NCBI RefSeq assembly: GCF_000002075.1
Contig: NW_004797297.1
Coordinates: 749,377 to 813,376 of the forward strand
Length of the DNA: 64,000 bases
Direction: 5' to 3'
Source: Aplysia californica
Lineage: Eukaryota; Mollusca; Gastropoda; Aplysiida; Aplysiidae
Position 1 is the stretch's first letter; each line of letters opens with the position of its first letter. The notes beneath the pieces were generated by a model. The model was not told where the DNA came from. It saw only the letters and a program-made list of their open reading frames with translations, and did no database searches. A program made the translations under genes and the position numbers. Shown here piece by piece: positions 26,272-36,856 of this stretch.

Positions 26272-29200
26272 TATTCAAACATAATATCTGCAATGTTAAT
26301 TTATTATAAGATCACTAGTACTTTATTGTTCCTGGCAGCACAGTTGCTAAAAATTCCCCATGAGGACAATAATGTTCTCATCTAGTGTTGTGTTGTCTTA
26401 TCTGACACTGCGGGGCTCATCTAAACCAACCGCAAGCTGATGGGGGCTCCACTCACATACCACCATCTCTCTGGTGTTGGGGTGGTATTTTTTTCTCTCT
26501 CTGAATTACGTTTTCTGCGTGGCTTCCTATAACACTGATCTAATGGCCAAGAGTCAGTCTCAGCAAAAAATAAGATCACCAAAACTTCATAATGTAAGAA
26601 CTGTACTGAACTGACCAACTCATATCTAGTAGGATGGGAAACAAAATGCAACAAATTCAATAGCCAACTTCAAGAGAGCAATATATCAAGACAGAAGTTC
26701 TAGACATACCCGAATTCTGACTATGCACTATGAGAATGTTTGCCATCCCAGTAAAGTTGACTCCATTCTTGGACCTCCGAATGCCTTCCAGAAATTCAGA
26801 TAAAACTCCCTGGCACCTGAAGAAAATTATGATAAACAACAACTGTCTCAGATCAACAAAGACATGTTACAGCTGTCGAGTAGAGTTGTGGTTTGCAATG
26901 TGTCTGCACTCATGATAATAGTTATATATTTCTCCAGGGAAAAGACTTGAACAGCAGTAACATTAAAGAAATATAACTATGAGGAGCAGGCAAAATCAGA
27001 GCCCCTACCAACCACCTAATATCACCACAGCAAACTATCTTATAAAAAAATCTGTTCTTTCCAAACACAGAGCATTATTTCATAATTGGAGAGTCACATT
27101 GTCTGGCACAGCGAGTCCAGTTATCTAGTTTGAAAGCAAAAAGATATATTGATATCAGACAAGTACATAAAGAATGACAAAAGATAATCAAAGTAATAAC
27201 AATCAAGTTTTTTTTATTACCTGTAAATGTTTGTGCCATGTGTCATCACAATGGTAATGACTATATCAAAAACCTTTCCATAGGATTAAGAGTTAACAAG
27301 GAAGCATATTATTACGAATAACTGCCATTTATTATTTGGAAAAGCAAGACAGAAGGGCAGAAACAACAGAAAGGTAGTGAACAAGGAGGAACAACCAGTG
27401 GTGCCCTCCAACCATCCACTGCCATGCTAAAATTAGATCCAGATAAAGACTGAGAGGAGAGTGTGGACTTCAAAGCATCTATAGAGACATGAAATGCCAG
27501 GGACATCGAATTGTTGCATACAAAAAATATAGGGACAATTATTCTCAGATGAAGCTAAGACAAGAAAAGAGAATATATATTATACACCAAAGAAATGAAT
27601 TGACATTGTGCTTTTACCAGCTGCAGTGAAACAAAACCTTTATACATAGCACAATAAAAAGCACACACACAAACATACACCTTTTCTCTTTTTCTCTATA
27701 AAATTAAAAACTGGATCCATAATATCTCTGAACCGTTGTCCTTCTCTGTAAGCATCAATCATATAAACTTCCTTTGCGAGACAGATGAACACTCTCTTTC
27801 TTTCTCTAGCTCTTCCCCTCCCTCTCTGTATGTTTGCTATCGCAAAATAAATCAACTCATGGTCATCAAAAAAAGGTGGAATTTGATTATTTCCTTATTT
27901 CATTTCTCTCTCTCCAGTCCAACAAGTTAAAATCCTTTACAACCTAGCTGGTCTCAATCATACTTACCACATCTCATGACACATAATTTGGAATATCTCA
28001 TGACTGTTTCACTCACATTATGCGTACCTCATGGCCATCTCACTTACATTTTGCGTATCTCATGACTGTTGTCACCCAGGATCTGGAAGAGTCCATCCAG
28101 AATCTCAGGCAGGAGGACCAGCATGTTGATGTCCGGAACAGCATCCAGGACTTCGATCTACCAAACAGTAAGCAGACAAGACCACCAATTTACCAGGTCC
28201 AACAAAAGCACATATAGCCGATATTCAGGCTCCGAGGAACTCTACTTATCTCCACGACTGGTTCATACAATTTTTTTTCTCCTAGACCCACAGCATACTA
28301 CAAGATTTCTCAATCATTTTCAATGCAATGCCTACTTTGAATAATAATTTCTTATTGAAAAACAGTGCAATAATAGCAGTCAATGTTTTATATTCAACCG
28401 ACACTCTGTATACATACTGCTTTGACTCTTTGGCTCAACCAAAATGGTATAAGTGGGACACAACCCATTAGAAAGACAGGCTTACTCGCTAAAATGTTTC
28501 CCCCACTTAAGAATCAAATTCCTGCCTTTTATTTGCAAGGTAAAGAGTATAACCATTGCAAGACAGAAGTTGTTGACTACTTTTTTCTTTAAAATGAAAA
28601 AGAAAACACAAACAACTGCAGTGTCACATGATAACTTCCTAAGACATTCTTCGATAAACCCAAACATTATATCACATAGCAAATAAAACCATGCTGATAG
28701 TCAAACCATGACAAATCCCACAGTCCTAAATACGTCTATGGAACTAAGTAGAGTAGAAAAGAAGCTCCATAGAGATTTCGAATTGTGCAAAGGGTTCATG
28801 TGCTCTTAATAGCTGATCTTCTGTGAAGCCCTACTAGATGGAAACAGGTTATTTGAAGCAACTCAGTTGGTTTAGTTGCAAGAGCATGGAGAAAGAAAAA
28901 AGTACAGAGGAAAAAAAGGGCAGAAGCAAAGCACCCAACCAAACACCACACACATATCCGTCCATAGATCAACAGCTGGCTCCATTGTAAAGGTACAGAT
29001 AGAGGAAAAAGTTCAGGGGAAAAAAAGGCTGAAATGACATATCCGAGTAGCCATCCCACATGTCCATCTGAGCACTGAGAAGAGACGTTTGAGCATGGTA
29101 TTTCACTGCTGAAGGGGCTGTTTCAGTTGCTGGTGTGTAGTGACTTTAGTTAATTCGTAACCCCCCCCAACCCAAACCCACCTAGATTTATATCTACATA

Positions 29201-31876
29201 ATGCCCTTTTAAGGGAAATAACCACAACTATACAACATGCACTTCGAGTTTGAGCGAACATGCTGGGAAAAGCACCCTCGTTTTAACGAAAAGCATCACA
29301 CCCTGAATGTTAGTGTACACATTATTTTAATTATTTTAAAAAATACAGTTTCATTTATAAGGGAAATGAAACCTCAAGGCTTTTGCTAGTGGAACCTACC
29401 CAGGAGACAACAAACTGGCGTGCAAAAGGATTTCTGGTGTAAATACGTTCCCTCAGCAGAGGGATGAAGGCAACTAGGTCAAAGGAGGAGCTCTCAGTCA
29501 CAATGTCCTGACATGGGAAGAAAAAAAAAATCATGACACTTTCAAATGAAACCATTTATTATTAGGGAGAGGCCAAACTGACAATAAAAATATTGATTAG
29601 AATAAAAAATGTATAGAATCCCAAAAATAATTTTTGCTTGGAAATTAGAGAGCAAAAAGAATAAATCATACTTAAACTGCTTGAAGGAATAATTTATCCT
29701 GTCATTCAGTCTCCATTATCTAATATTACTGCAATAGCTCTCATCAATTTCTACAGCTAATGACATTACTCTTCGCTTGGGTATGTCAGTACATTATGAA
29801 CAAATGGGAATTGTTAGCAGCATCTACGGCAACACTCAGCATCAGGTTTAGACATGGTGAGTACGCAAATTTCATCATAATGTTAAAGTAAAATGGCATG
29901 CATTAAAAAATGAAAAACAAAACCAATAGGATTTTAAAAAATAAAATAGGAAAGGAAGCAATAACTCTTTCTCCACAAATTACTATGAAACATAAATTAT
30001 GTTCTTGAATATTACCTTAATGAGTCTGTCCAAAAGCTCGGCTCCATTCTTGACATTCTGATCTGGGTGAGCTGTGAGCTGCCACCAAAACCAACAAAAT
30101 AAAACAATTACTGTCTAACTTGATGTATAAGGTCTGTTTCAGTAAAGAAGCACCAAATTATAAATATTGACACAATAACTATACTTTAATACTAGGAAAA
30201 AAAACCCTTATCGGTGGCACCTTCCAATCACCTGTCATAAGTGCAAGGGCAATAGCCTACGAGACACAAAAAAATCACTTAAAAAAGAAGAGCACATTAC
30301 CCAGTGGTAAGAAAAAAAGAAGGAAGAAAGAAAAAAAGAAGATAGAGATGATACATTACACTAAATACCAAACAAAAATACCTTGGAGTAGGTGGTCATA
30401 TATTATATATGTGAGACAGCGTTGTGAAATCAGGTGCTCGTCCAAATAACGAAATCTGAGAAACTTCCTTTAATCGCAAATATGTAGAGTTCTATTCAAG
30501 ATAAAAGGTTTATTTCATTGGAAGCAAGGCAAATAAATCAGATTTCAGATGCCACCGGTAACTCCACATGCCCAAAAATTGACGAGCGCCAGATTCCACA
30601 GTGTCGTGACACATATGTGTTCTTTCACAATTAGAGAGGATGGATCCCAAGCTGGGGAGTAGTGCTTCTATATTTTTTATTCCTCTCGTACTCTGTAAGC
30701 AAGGGGAACTTTTTTTTTCATATGATAGTATCAGGTGAAAAACAGGCCACGTCACATTTAATCTACCCTAACAGCCTTATTTTTATGGTGGACTTTACTT
30801 GTTCTTAACTTGATTTGTTTTTACAAAAACAGTTTGTGAATCAAAAGGATTTTTATCTGACTTCCTCTTAAAATGGACTTATCTTGTTCTTCACTAGACC
30901 CTTCATATCTGAGCCAATGGTCACTGATACAAGGATCCATATAATTATATTTTTTGGCAAATCCTGAACAGTGCTAATGAGAAAGAGTAGTAGATTTGAT
31001 CCTTTGAGTGATGGTCACCAGATCTTGAAATGATTAGTTTACTTAAGCTCCCTTGGTCTGACAGACAGATTAACAATTCTGCCTAAGCCATCATGCATTT
31101 GGAGCTCTGGAGCTCCTGTACATTTATAGCTCATATCAGAGACAGAACAAAGTAATTCTGTGTCTAGTACAACACAAAACACAACTCAAGTGAAGTGTAC
31201 TGAAAGATAGCAGTCTCCAGATATACACACAATTTCATAAAATTTATGTACCCTTTAAAGGAGTGTTAATTATTACATAACTGTGGTTGCTAGTGGTAGA
31301 GGTAGGTAAGAAAATGAAAGATTAAAAAAGAAACCCCTGTTATGTAAACCCACCATACAGCCTACTGGAACTTAAAAAAAAACAAAAAAACATTCAGACT
31401 AGAAAGTTATAACAACAGACACTTTTCTGGCGGAAACCACCAATACTCCTACTTCTGTGAAAAGATAAGGCAAGTGAACACATTTCCATACTTGCTGTGT
31501 AGATGTAGTACTTTTTGATTACCTGTAGCCATCAGCAGACACAAGGAAAAAATGATAAAGCACTTGATTTTGGACACAAACATGAGTGATGTATAAATTT
31601 TCAAGCCACCTCACATGTTCAATCATAAATGCTGAGTTATGCAAAGGACACATGAAAGAGAAATCATACTCCATACTATAAGCTACCTTGCTGAGTCCAT
31701 CAAAGACTTCGTTGAAGTGTGGGAGCACTGCTCCCCTAGCCACCTTGACAATGTTGTAGAGCGCCTCACAGGCGTAGTACTGTACACGGCTGTCCCCATC
31801 ATGGAAGCACATGACAACAGGGTGCACCAGGCTGTCGATGTAGGTGCACGACTCCTGCAACATACCACAATAAAAC

Positions 31877-31932
<56 letters not shown>

Positions 31933-34900
31933 GACAAAAACTTACAATTACGCAAAATTTTCATATGACAAGGTTCAGAACATATTTTGCACCAGCTGAC
32001 TTGACCTCAGAAAAGCAAAGATATAAGAATTTTCAAAACTCTTCAATGTCAAGGCGACAGATTCAGACTACTGCTGCCAACAATTGCATATATAAGGAAA
32101 CATTTTACAGAAATCAGATGTTGAAAGAGATTTTTAAAAATCATTCTTTACTTAGGTGACCAATAAATCGCCACAAGACATGAAGGATGCACATCATGAA
32201 CTATGGTAATGGACAACATAGAAACATTTGGAAATTTTAGGTTCAATACTGGTACGTATTGCTTATATCTCTTCATTTCCAAATGTGATTAAGTATGGAG
32301 AGAGAATAAAGACACAGTCTTGGTTGCTAAGAATTATTGTAGAGAGCTTTCTGCATAATCCTTTTCATTTTTTTCAAAGAGAACTGTTGCACTCTTTTTC
32401 CTTCTTGTCCAGGCATATTGGATCACAGTTAAATGACAGGTAATAAGGAGTGTCTGCTCCGTATGCTAGGGAAAAATGAATATATCCAAGGAGGAGATTT
32501 CTGAGTGCAGTATTCACAGAACATCGAGACATTTTCCCCCCAAGACGCTATGTGGCCTTTTCTCCCATAGCTGCCACTAAGGGATTTTAAAAAAGGAGGA
32601 AATTCATGTGAAGGCGTATGCGCGCTCTCCGAAGGCTGGAGTAAAACCAGTGAGATCCAGAGGTAATATCATGGAACATCTGTCTTTGGAAGGGAAAAGT
32701 GTCATATTTGTTAACAATACTACATTAAAATGTATTTGAAAAAAAAACCAAACAACCCCAAGACACTAACAAGTATTTGACCCAGTTTGGTGACTAAAAA
32801 TCCAGCGTTTGTTGCCAGCTAGTGTCTCATAAAAAGATTTCTTTCACTTTCGACTTGTGCAACGATGTGGAGCAGTATTGGATTAAGGAGGCAACACCTT
32901 TGCCACTGTTCGAGATTTCTTTATGGAAAACGCAAAGTGCAGCACCCGGCTTGTTCAATTTTTTTAAGAACAGCTGAAGTCGAACACCTTTGTTTTTTTC
33001 TCAATCCAGCTATATTTATTTTTACGTTCTGCATCAATTTCTCTCCAATTTCCGCCGTTTTCAATGACAACTCAGTGCGCCATCGTACCGATGCTCAATT
33101 GACAATCCACACTGTTGCTCCACAATAGATATCTATGTGAAACTTTAGCGTTACGCACAGAGCAGATGGAGGAAGCTTCGGGCGGACATGTGCAAGCCAC
33201 ATTTTCTTCTCACTCCCGGTTCAGTGTTTTCTGCATGTAAAAAAAGCATACAATTTGCTACCAAGAGGGGTCCAGCGGAGGAAGGAGGTAAGCTAGATGA
33301 AGCGGAGGTAGCAGAGTTTCTGCTATTTAGCAGAAAAGAGACAGCTATGCCCCCTTAAAGGTGTTTATAAATAATAGAAGTCATACAGCAACATGAGAAT
33401 AATTATCATGAAATCTTGCACATAAACCCCCCCCCCAAAAAAAAACAACAACAACCCAACAAACTTTTAACAAACAAAAGCATATGAAAAACAACAAACG
33501 TCAACGACAAGAAATCACAGAGAGCAAATCAACAATTGAATGAAAAAGTAAAACAAGAAAATGTTACCTTTCCAAGGCCAATTGCTACTGCAGCCAACCC
33601 AATGAGACCTCCTTTGCGGGTGTTGGGGTTCTGTGAGCATGCAAAATCCTCTCCCAAAAGTCGTAATAGTTTTTTAATCTGATCCAGTTGACTTCCTGCC
33701 AGCATTTCTTTCACAACTCTGCATCCAGAAAACACAAGGCGTACTGACCGTTATTTACTAAATCTTTTCTAAATATAACCAGTTATGGCATGAAAAAAAG
33801 AAATGCATTTGATCAATATTAGTGTCACATGGCCAAAATTACAATGAAGTAAGTCCACAATTTTGAGTTATCTGTTAGGATAACGCAATATATGTCAAAA
33901 TGCGTGGTATTCTTTTACTTTAAAACTCCCGTCTCACACTTAGCTACCCGCTAGCTGTCCTTTTTCAATGAGAATATTGACGTGTTGAACCAGAACATCA
34001 ACTTCATTTTCGTCGCAAATTAACAATTTTTGAAATACTTGATGGTTTTTAACTAAGCTATATCACACAAACCCTAACCGAGTAGTAATTTGTGTGCTTT
34101 AAACCAATGGTGCAGGGTCCCTGTTTTAACCCATGATTCTATATATTTTCTGGTTAAGTACGATTTTTTTGGGGAAAATAATTGATTTGCGACAGTTTTA
34201 GTGGCATGACTGGCATGTGTGTGACCTGCAGCAAAAAATACTGCAGTCTGACCCCCAAAGCAGTGCATCTGTGATAGGGAGTGAAAGTAAAAATGTACTG
34301 TCAAAATCTGAAAATGTACTGGGTGCAAGCATTAAAATGTTGCTTTCAAACACTGTTAGTATTTTCAGAAAAAGTTCAGTTCACTATACTGTCAGCCCAT
34401 CTATGGGTTCTGGGAAAAGGGACAAACATGATGTTGAATAAATGGCCACCTGTTCTGTTCTGGCCAAAGAGAGTCATTTTGGAAAAGAAAAGTCACCACA
34501 TTTTTTTTTTTACATTAAAAAAAGTTTAATTTCCAACAGACCTGTGTAGCTAGAGCTAAGCTGGCTTGAGCATAATTTCCTATAAGTTGAGAAGCCTCAT
34601 CATGTGATTTGACTATGATCTGATTAAAAATATTTTTTTAAAAAGTAACAAGGCAAAATGCATATATACACATTCAGTTTCCAACTGTTAATAACTGTAT
34701 AACAGCAAGGATGACACTGTGTTCCAGGTCCTTTTGTTCCTTGAACACATACCATACAATGTATTTTAATTCATTCTGATCTTGCTCTGGTGAAGTAGGG
34801 GCAGGAAAAGCCAACAACCCATCAGATTTTTTTTAGGTCGAAGAGACTATTCGGACTCGAGTCCGAATATGAAACAATGTTATTCGGACCCTGATTCTTG

Positions 34901-36856
34901 TCCAGCATGACATCACTTCCAACTTCCTGTGACTCGTGACCCCCGGCTTCCTGTCCTGCCTCACTCGTGACTTGCCTCAGGCTGGGTAGAGACCGGGATC
35001 ACTTTGGGCAAAATGGTGTTAAATTGTGCTGGAGCCGAGTTCTTATCTTATGATGAATTTGAGGCCGGCCTGAAAAGTTAGAGCGCTTCTAATAAATGTT
35101 TATTTGTCAAGAGAGGTCATCAGAAGCAATTAAAGATGGCTCATTAGCGTGTGTCGGGGCCGGATGGGCCGCCTGCACATGTGTGGCTGTGTGTGCGTGT
35201 CGGGGAAGGGGGGCGGCGCTATCGGTCCGGGCGTTGAACGTCGCATACGCGTCAGTCCCCCCCCCCCCGGCAGCTGATCATTATTACAATAATAAGCTAG
35301 TCTTGATGTAGATCTACGTAATGAATTGTGCGCTGGTCTATGGAATCAAAAGTTGCCGTATGTTCGGCTCTACACAGCAACACAACTTTTTCTTGGTTTG
35401 TGTATTTGAACGAATCGTCTTTTTTTTTACACAGCTCATAATATGCAGGTGCCAGGAGATCTGCTAATCTTCAATTTTACCTTTTTCTGTTCAAAGAAAA
35501 TGGGAAACATGGGGGGTGGGGGGGGGGGCGTATCAATGAGGCGGCGGGCATCGGATCGGCAGACAAGGTGAGGGGGAAACTAAAAAATGGTGGAAAATTG
35601 GAAGCACTGAAAGTTAGATCTATGGAACGAAGACACTCCTTTTTTCCGGACCAGTGTCCGAATAACATTTGTTCTTATTCGGAATCGAGTCCAAATATGA
35701 AATTTTTTTATTCGGACTCGAGTCCGAATTTGAAAAAATGTTATTCGGACTCGATGGCCTTTTTAGGTCATAGTAAGCCCCCCTGAAGTGAAACCCCACA
35801 GTTTGTTTACAAGTGAAATATTTTATTACTAGATCTATGATGACTTTGGGATTGAGCCTACTAGATCTACAGCCTATGGCTTGTTCGTCTCCTATAAAAA
35901 CCATCGATAACTCGAAAAGTAATTTTGGGGCAGAGATAAAGTCCATTTCATTCATGATTCCATTTGTGTTCAACAGACATTTAAACAAGCAAGAAATACA
36001 AAAGAAGTAGGCTACATTCACGGCCCCCTGAATGTTGTTTGCAATTTAAAAACGATCTTGCTCACATCACCCCCTACCCTTTTTCCCTTTGAATCTTTTG
36101 AGCTTTTCTTCACCCCCTCCCACCCCTCTTCCCGCCTTGGCCTTCTTTCATTCTCCCTTGTTTCTTCGACCGACTTTTATTTTCAAATGTATTGTCAAGC
36201 GTTGCCGGGTTCGCACACGTGAAGAGGATGGAAGTCGTGTTCCGCGCGCTGAGCGAGCAAGGCCTTGGCGACCGAGGCTGTTTCACTGTGCTTTCCTTCG
36301 TCCTTCGTAAACTCCGTTGCATTCAGACCACCGTGCCGTAGCATTATAAATTTTTCACGCTAGACTAGATTTAGAACTGGTATTCCTGTGCTGTTTCCTC
36401 ACTCAATCACTTTGAGTTTGAGCGACCATAGTGCTTCAGTCGTGCCTCTGTGACAATGGTGGATGATTCATCAGGGTGCCGTGTGAACGTAGCCTGCAAA
36501 CTACGTTCACGGTGCAGTGAACATAGCCACTGCGTCACAGCGATTCATTAAAAGTCTGTCACGGGGGAGACCCCTCTGAACCCCCCCTCCTCATTCTTGC
36601 GCAATAGTTGAGAGGTCCGGTGTTCTTCAATGTTCCTCAATAATTTCTAGAGTCTAAATCTAGATCTAAATTCTAGATCTAGATGTAGTCTGGATTATCT
36701 AGAATCTAGATCTAGATCTAAGAACAATACAATACAATACAGTGTGTATACAAACCGTTCTATCTCAAGAGCTGCACCCTTTCGCTTTTCATACAATTTA
36801 TCGACGAGTGCTCTGACACATGCAGCTGTTAAAGGAGCATATTCTTTGTCAGCCAT
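11476..36856 (-). CDS. VAC14: VAC14 homologue, PIKfyve complex scaffold (17 exons, complete)
   Basis: Scaffold of the PIKfyve-FIG4 complex that makes and turns over PI(3,5)P2 on endosomes and lysosomes; a HEAT-repeat protein. Exons in transcript order: 36856-36756, 33718-33568, 31854-31687, 30078-30016, 29507-29400, 28157-28048, 26816-26710, 24185-24047, 21597-21460, 20602-20473, 18355-18290, 17181-16958, 15263-15089, 14362-14244, 13614-13535, 12588-12429, 11632-11476. Every junction has GT/AG ends and matching phase, giving 731 aa against about 782 in human. The start [17 protein letters not shown] matches the family N-terminus, and the ORF runs unbroken to a TGA at 11478-11476. The shortfall against human lies mainly in the variable linkers after exon 8 and in exon 12. 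Identification rests on remembered human VAC14; the family assignment is very secure, individual splice sites slightly less so. Confidence 0.96.
12195..12327. repeat. long imperfect hairpin in VAC14 intron 16
   Basis: Arms 12195-12244 and 12280-12327 are inverted copies with a perfect 14-bp core (CAGATCTGGCACTT). The stem is extended inward by GATGATGAT/ATCATCATC, and the loop is about 13 nt. It lies in the intron between exons 16 and 17. The minus strand is open through it, but no exon is needed there to complete VAC14. Confidence 0.75.
12589..13440 (-). repeat. CA-rich array of exon-16 splice-acceptor copies in VAC14 intron 15
   Basis: About twelve 40-100-bp units fill most of intron 15. 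Each contains (CA)n next to a variant of CTCAGGTCTGAAACACAC, which is the junction of VAC14 exon 16 itself (12578-12595). On the transcript strand each unit reads as a pyrimidine/GT tract, an AG or near-AG, and the first bases of exon 16. Variants start near 12628, 12704, 12774, 12862, 12900, 12955, 13045, 13108, 13158, 13188, 13327 and 13424. The three units nearest the exon are the most alike. Confidence 0.8.
14454..14755 (-). mobile_element. tandem pair of SINE-tail repeats in VAC14 intron 13
   Basis: Two ~150-bp units (about 14454-14605 and 14606-14755) share AAGGTCATATGAG-type starts, GAGAGATAAGGACGATAGAT-type middles and ACCCACACA ends. The first begins with the same GCGCTCGCAACTGCATAAGG tail complement as the tRNA-Glu-like SINEs. 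A related single unit lies at 16743-16905. No tRNA head is visible. Confidence 0.6.
16035..16564 (+). mobile_element. young full-length tRNA-Glu-like SINE in VAC14 intron 12
   Basis: A 530-bp element flanked by a perfect 13-bp duplication AAAAGAAAATCTA (16022-16034 and 16565-16577). The tRNA head has A box TGGCCTAGAGGTTAAGG, a CTC triplet at the anticodon position and B box GGTTCGATTCC. A CT-rich body follows, then a conserved AAAGATCCCTTGGTGGTC block and a tail with CGAGCGCCGTAAAACC ending in (CAAA)n. It is antisense to VAC14. It differs from 22202-22731 at roughly ten positions, so both inserted recently. Confidence 0.93.
16743..16905 (-). mobile_element. SINE-tail repeat, single unit
   Basis: Shares the GGAGAGATAAGGACGATAGA core and the ACCACCCACACA end with the pair at 14454-14755, and begins with a decayed form of the common 3' tail (GTTTTAAGGCACTTGCAAC). 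Lies in VAC14 intron 12 close to exon 12. Confidence 0.55.
18290..28157 (-). CDS. VAC14: VAC14 exons 6-11: central HEAT repeats and linker
   Basis: These exons encode residues 198-427. Landmarks are [14 protein letters not shown] (exon 6), [11 protein letters not shown] (exon 7), [20 protein letters not shown] and [17 protein letters not shown] (exon 8), and [18 protein letters not shown] (exon 10). Exon 9 encodes a divergent linker rich in E, Q, T and N that is shorter than the human acidic linker. Donors are GTAAGT, GTATGT, GTGCGT, GTGACT, GTATGC and GTAAGT. The exon 6 donor lies in a small tandem array with competing donor copies (27961-28064). The introns here hold most of the mobile DNA of the gene, including a Tc1-like fossil, a 1-kb TIR element and a full-length SINE. 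Confidence 0.92.
18622..20351 (-). mobile_element. Tc1-like transposon fossil in VAC14 intron 10
   Basis: TA dinucleotides flank it (18620-18621 and 20352-20353). The ends are inverted: GCGGCAATAGAAACTT with a following CCACT on the left, and the same string inverted at 20332-20349. Minus-strand transposase remnants are visible: [20 protein letters not shown] near 19285-19200, like the Tc1 DNA-binding linker, and [20 protein letters not shown] near 18985-18900, like the Tc1 C-terminus. The gap between them is far shorter than in an intact transposase (about 340 aa) and frames are interrupted, so it is dead. A 633-bp element is nested at 19549-20181. Confidence 0.8.
19549..20181. mobile_element. 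633-bp nested element with TTAA duplication
   Basis: TTAA at 19545-19548 and 20182-20185 flanks inverted ends CTGATTCCGTCCAT (19549-19562 and its complement at 20168-20181). TTAA duplications are used by piggyBac and Kolobok elements; the end sequence does not settle which. No transposase is present. Its position inside the Tc1-like fossil shows it inserted later. Confidence 0.75.
21711..22160. repeat. 14-bp minisatellite in VAC14 intron 8
   Basis: About 32 head-to-tail copies of CTGACAGAGGAGGT with a few recurrent variants (GTGGAGGT, GTGAAGGTCCG, GGAGGCCTG). Since 14 is not a multiple of three and the unit has no stop on the minus strand, all three minus frames stay open, producing long spurious ORFs on that strand. 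A young SINE lies 42 bp to the right. Confidence 0.97.
22202..22731 (+). mobile_element. young full-length tRNA-Glu-like SINE in VAC14 intron 8
   Basis: A 530-bp copy of the same family as 16035-16564, flanked by a perfect 15-bp duplication AAAGCCAAGATCAGG (22187-22201 and 22732-22746). A and B boxes and the (CAAA)n tail are intact. It is antisense to VAC14. Confidence 0.94.
23280..23640 (+). mobile_element. old, head-less copy of the tRNA-Glu-like SINE
   Basis: Matches the CT-rich body, the CCTAGCCTTC..GGGTAAAGGCG block and the TTAAAGATCCCTTGGTGGT block of the young copies, but has no tRNA head and a shortened 3' tail. It lies in VAC14 intron 8. Confidence 0.75.
24802..25822. mobile_element. 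1021-bp TIR element with 6-bp target duplication in VAC14 intron 7
   Basis: CATGAG flanks both sides (24796-24801 and 25823-25828). Inverted ends are CATACCTGCCAAC and its complement GTTGGCAGGTATG. Near the left end the motif AAATCTG(C/T)AGTT is repeated. No transposase reading frame is seen, so it is a non-autonomous copy. A 6-bp duplication is reported for IS3EU and Dada superfamilies; assignment is open. The ends resemble those of 48124-52073. Confidence 0.8.
25906..26269 (+). repeat. (GA)n array with an internal 120-bp duplication
   Basis: GA dinucleotides are interrupted by AAAGAAAGGG and AAAGAAGGGG spacers. The pattern at about 25941-26040 is repeated exactly 120 bp later. Open frames on both strands are repeat artefacts. 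It lies in VAC14 intron 7 beside the 1-kb TIR element. Confidence 0.97.
27961..28064 (-). repeat. VAC14: tandem copies of the VAC14 exon 6 donor
   Basis: On the transcript strand two 31-bp units beginning CATGAGATACGC and CATGAGGTACGC, then a 24-bp unit and a partial one, cover the last 17 coding bases of exon 6 and its donor. The true donor is GTAAGT at 28047-28042. Copies supply GTGAGT at 28016-28011 and GTAAGT at 27966-27961. Use of a downstream copy would read straight into an in-frame TAA after the Met codon. Confidence 0.85.
29400..36856 (-). CDS. VAC14: VAC14 exons 1-5: N-terminal HEAT / PIKfyve-binding part
   Basis: These exons encode residues 1-197. Strong family landmarks are [20 protein letters not shown] (exon 1), [14 protein letters not shown] (exon 2), [20 protein letters not shown] (exon 3), [14 protein letters not shown] (exon 4) and [20 protein letters not shown] (exon 5). 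In the family this region forms the first HEAT repeats and contains the Vac14_Fab1-binding segment that contacts PIKfyve. Donors are GTTTGT, GTAACA, GTAGCT, GTAATA and GTAGGT. Intron 1 is the longest of the set (about 3.0 kb) and contains the 920-bp element at 34840-35759. Phases: exon 1 plus exon 2 total 252 nt, exon 3 is 168, exon 4 is 63, exon 5 is 108, all closing in phase 0. Confidence 0.93.
30411..30625 (-). repeat. dispersed ~200-bp fold-back repeat, copy 1
   Basis: The minus strand reads CGACACTGTGGAATCTGGCG near the right edge, and the plus strand reads a diverged form (CAGCGTTGTGAAATCAGGTG) at the left edge, so the ends are inverted copies. A second copy lies on the plus strand at 43190-43365. 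Superfamily unknown. It is in VAC14 intron 3. Confidence 0.5.
31881..31929. repeat. (TA)n microsatellite
   Basis: About 24 TA units begin 27 bp upstream of VAC14 exon 3, inside intron 2, close to the acceptor. Confidence 0.95.
34840..35759. mobile_element. 920-bp fold-back element with 10-bp duplication in VAC14 intron 1
   Basis: TTTTTAGGTC occurs at 34830-34839 and 35760-35769. Both ends carry copies of the palindrome TTCGGACTCGAGTCCGAA and TGTTATTCGGAC, arranged as imperfect inverted repeats. A 9-10-bp duplication is typical of MULE/MuDR elements, which is the tentative assignment. The middle part (35146-35456) is homologous, in inverse orientation, to 5278-5603. No transposase seen. Confidence 0.65.
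36640..36721. repeat. ATCTAG-rich palindromic tract
   Basis: Overlapping AGATCTAGATCT-type palindromes fill about 80 bp just inside VAC14 intron 1. A similar tract lies at 51650-51712 inside the 2.9-kb transposon. Confidence 0.8.

Noticed and set aside
25748-26309. 134- and 181-residue frames on both strands
   Set aside because: Products of the (GA)n array (Arg-Glu or Ser-Leu repeats).
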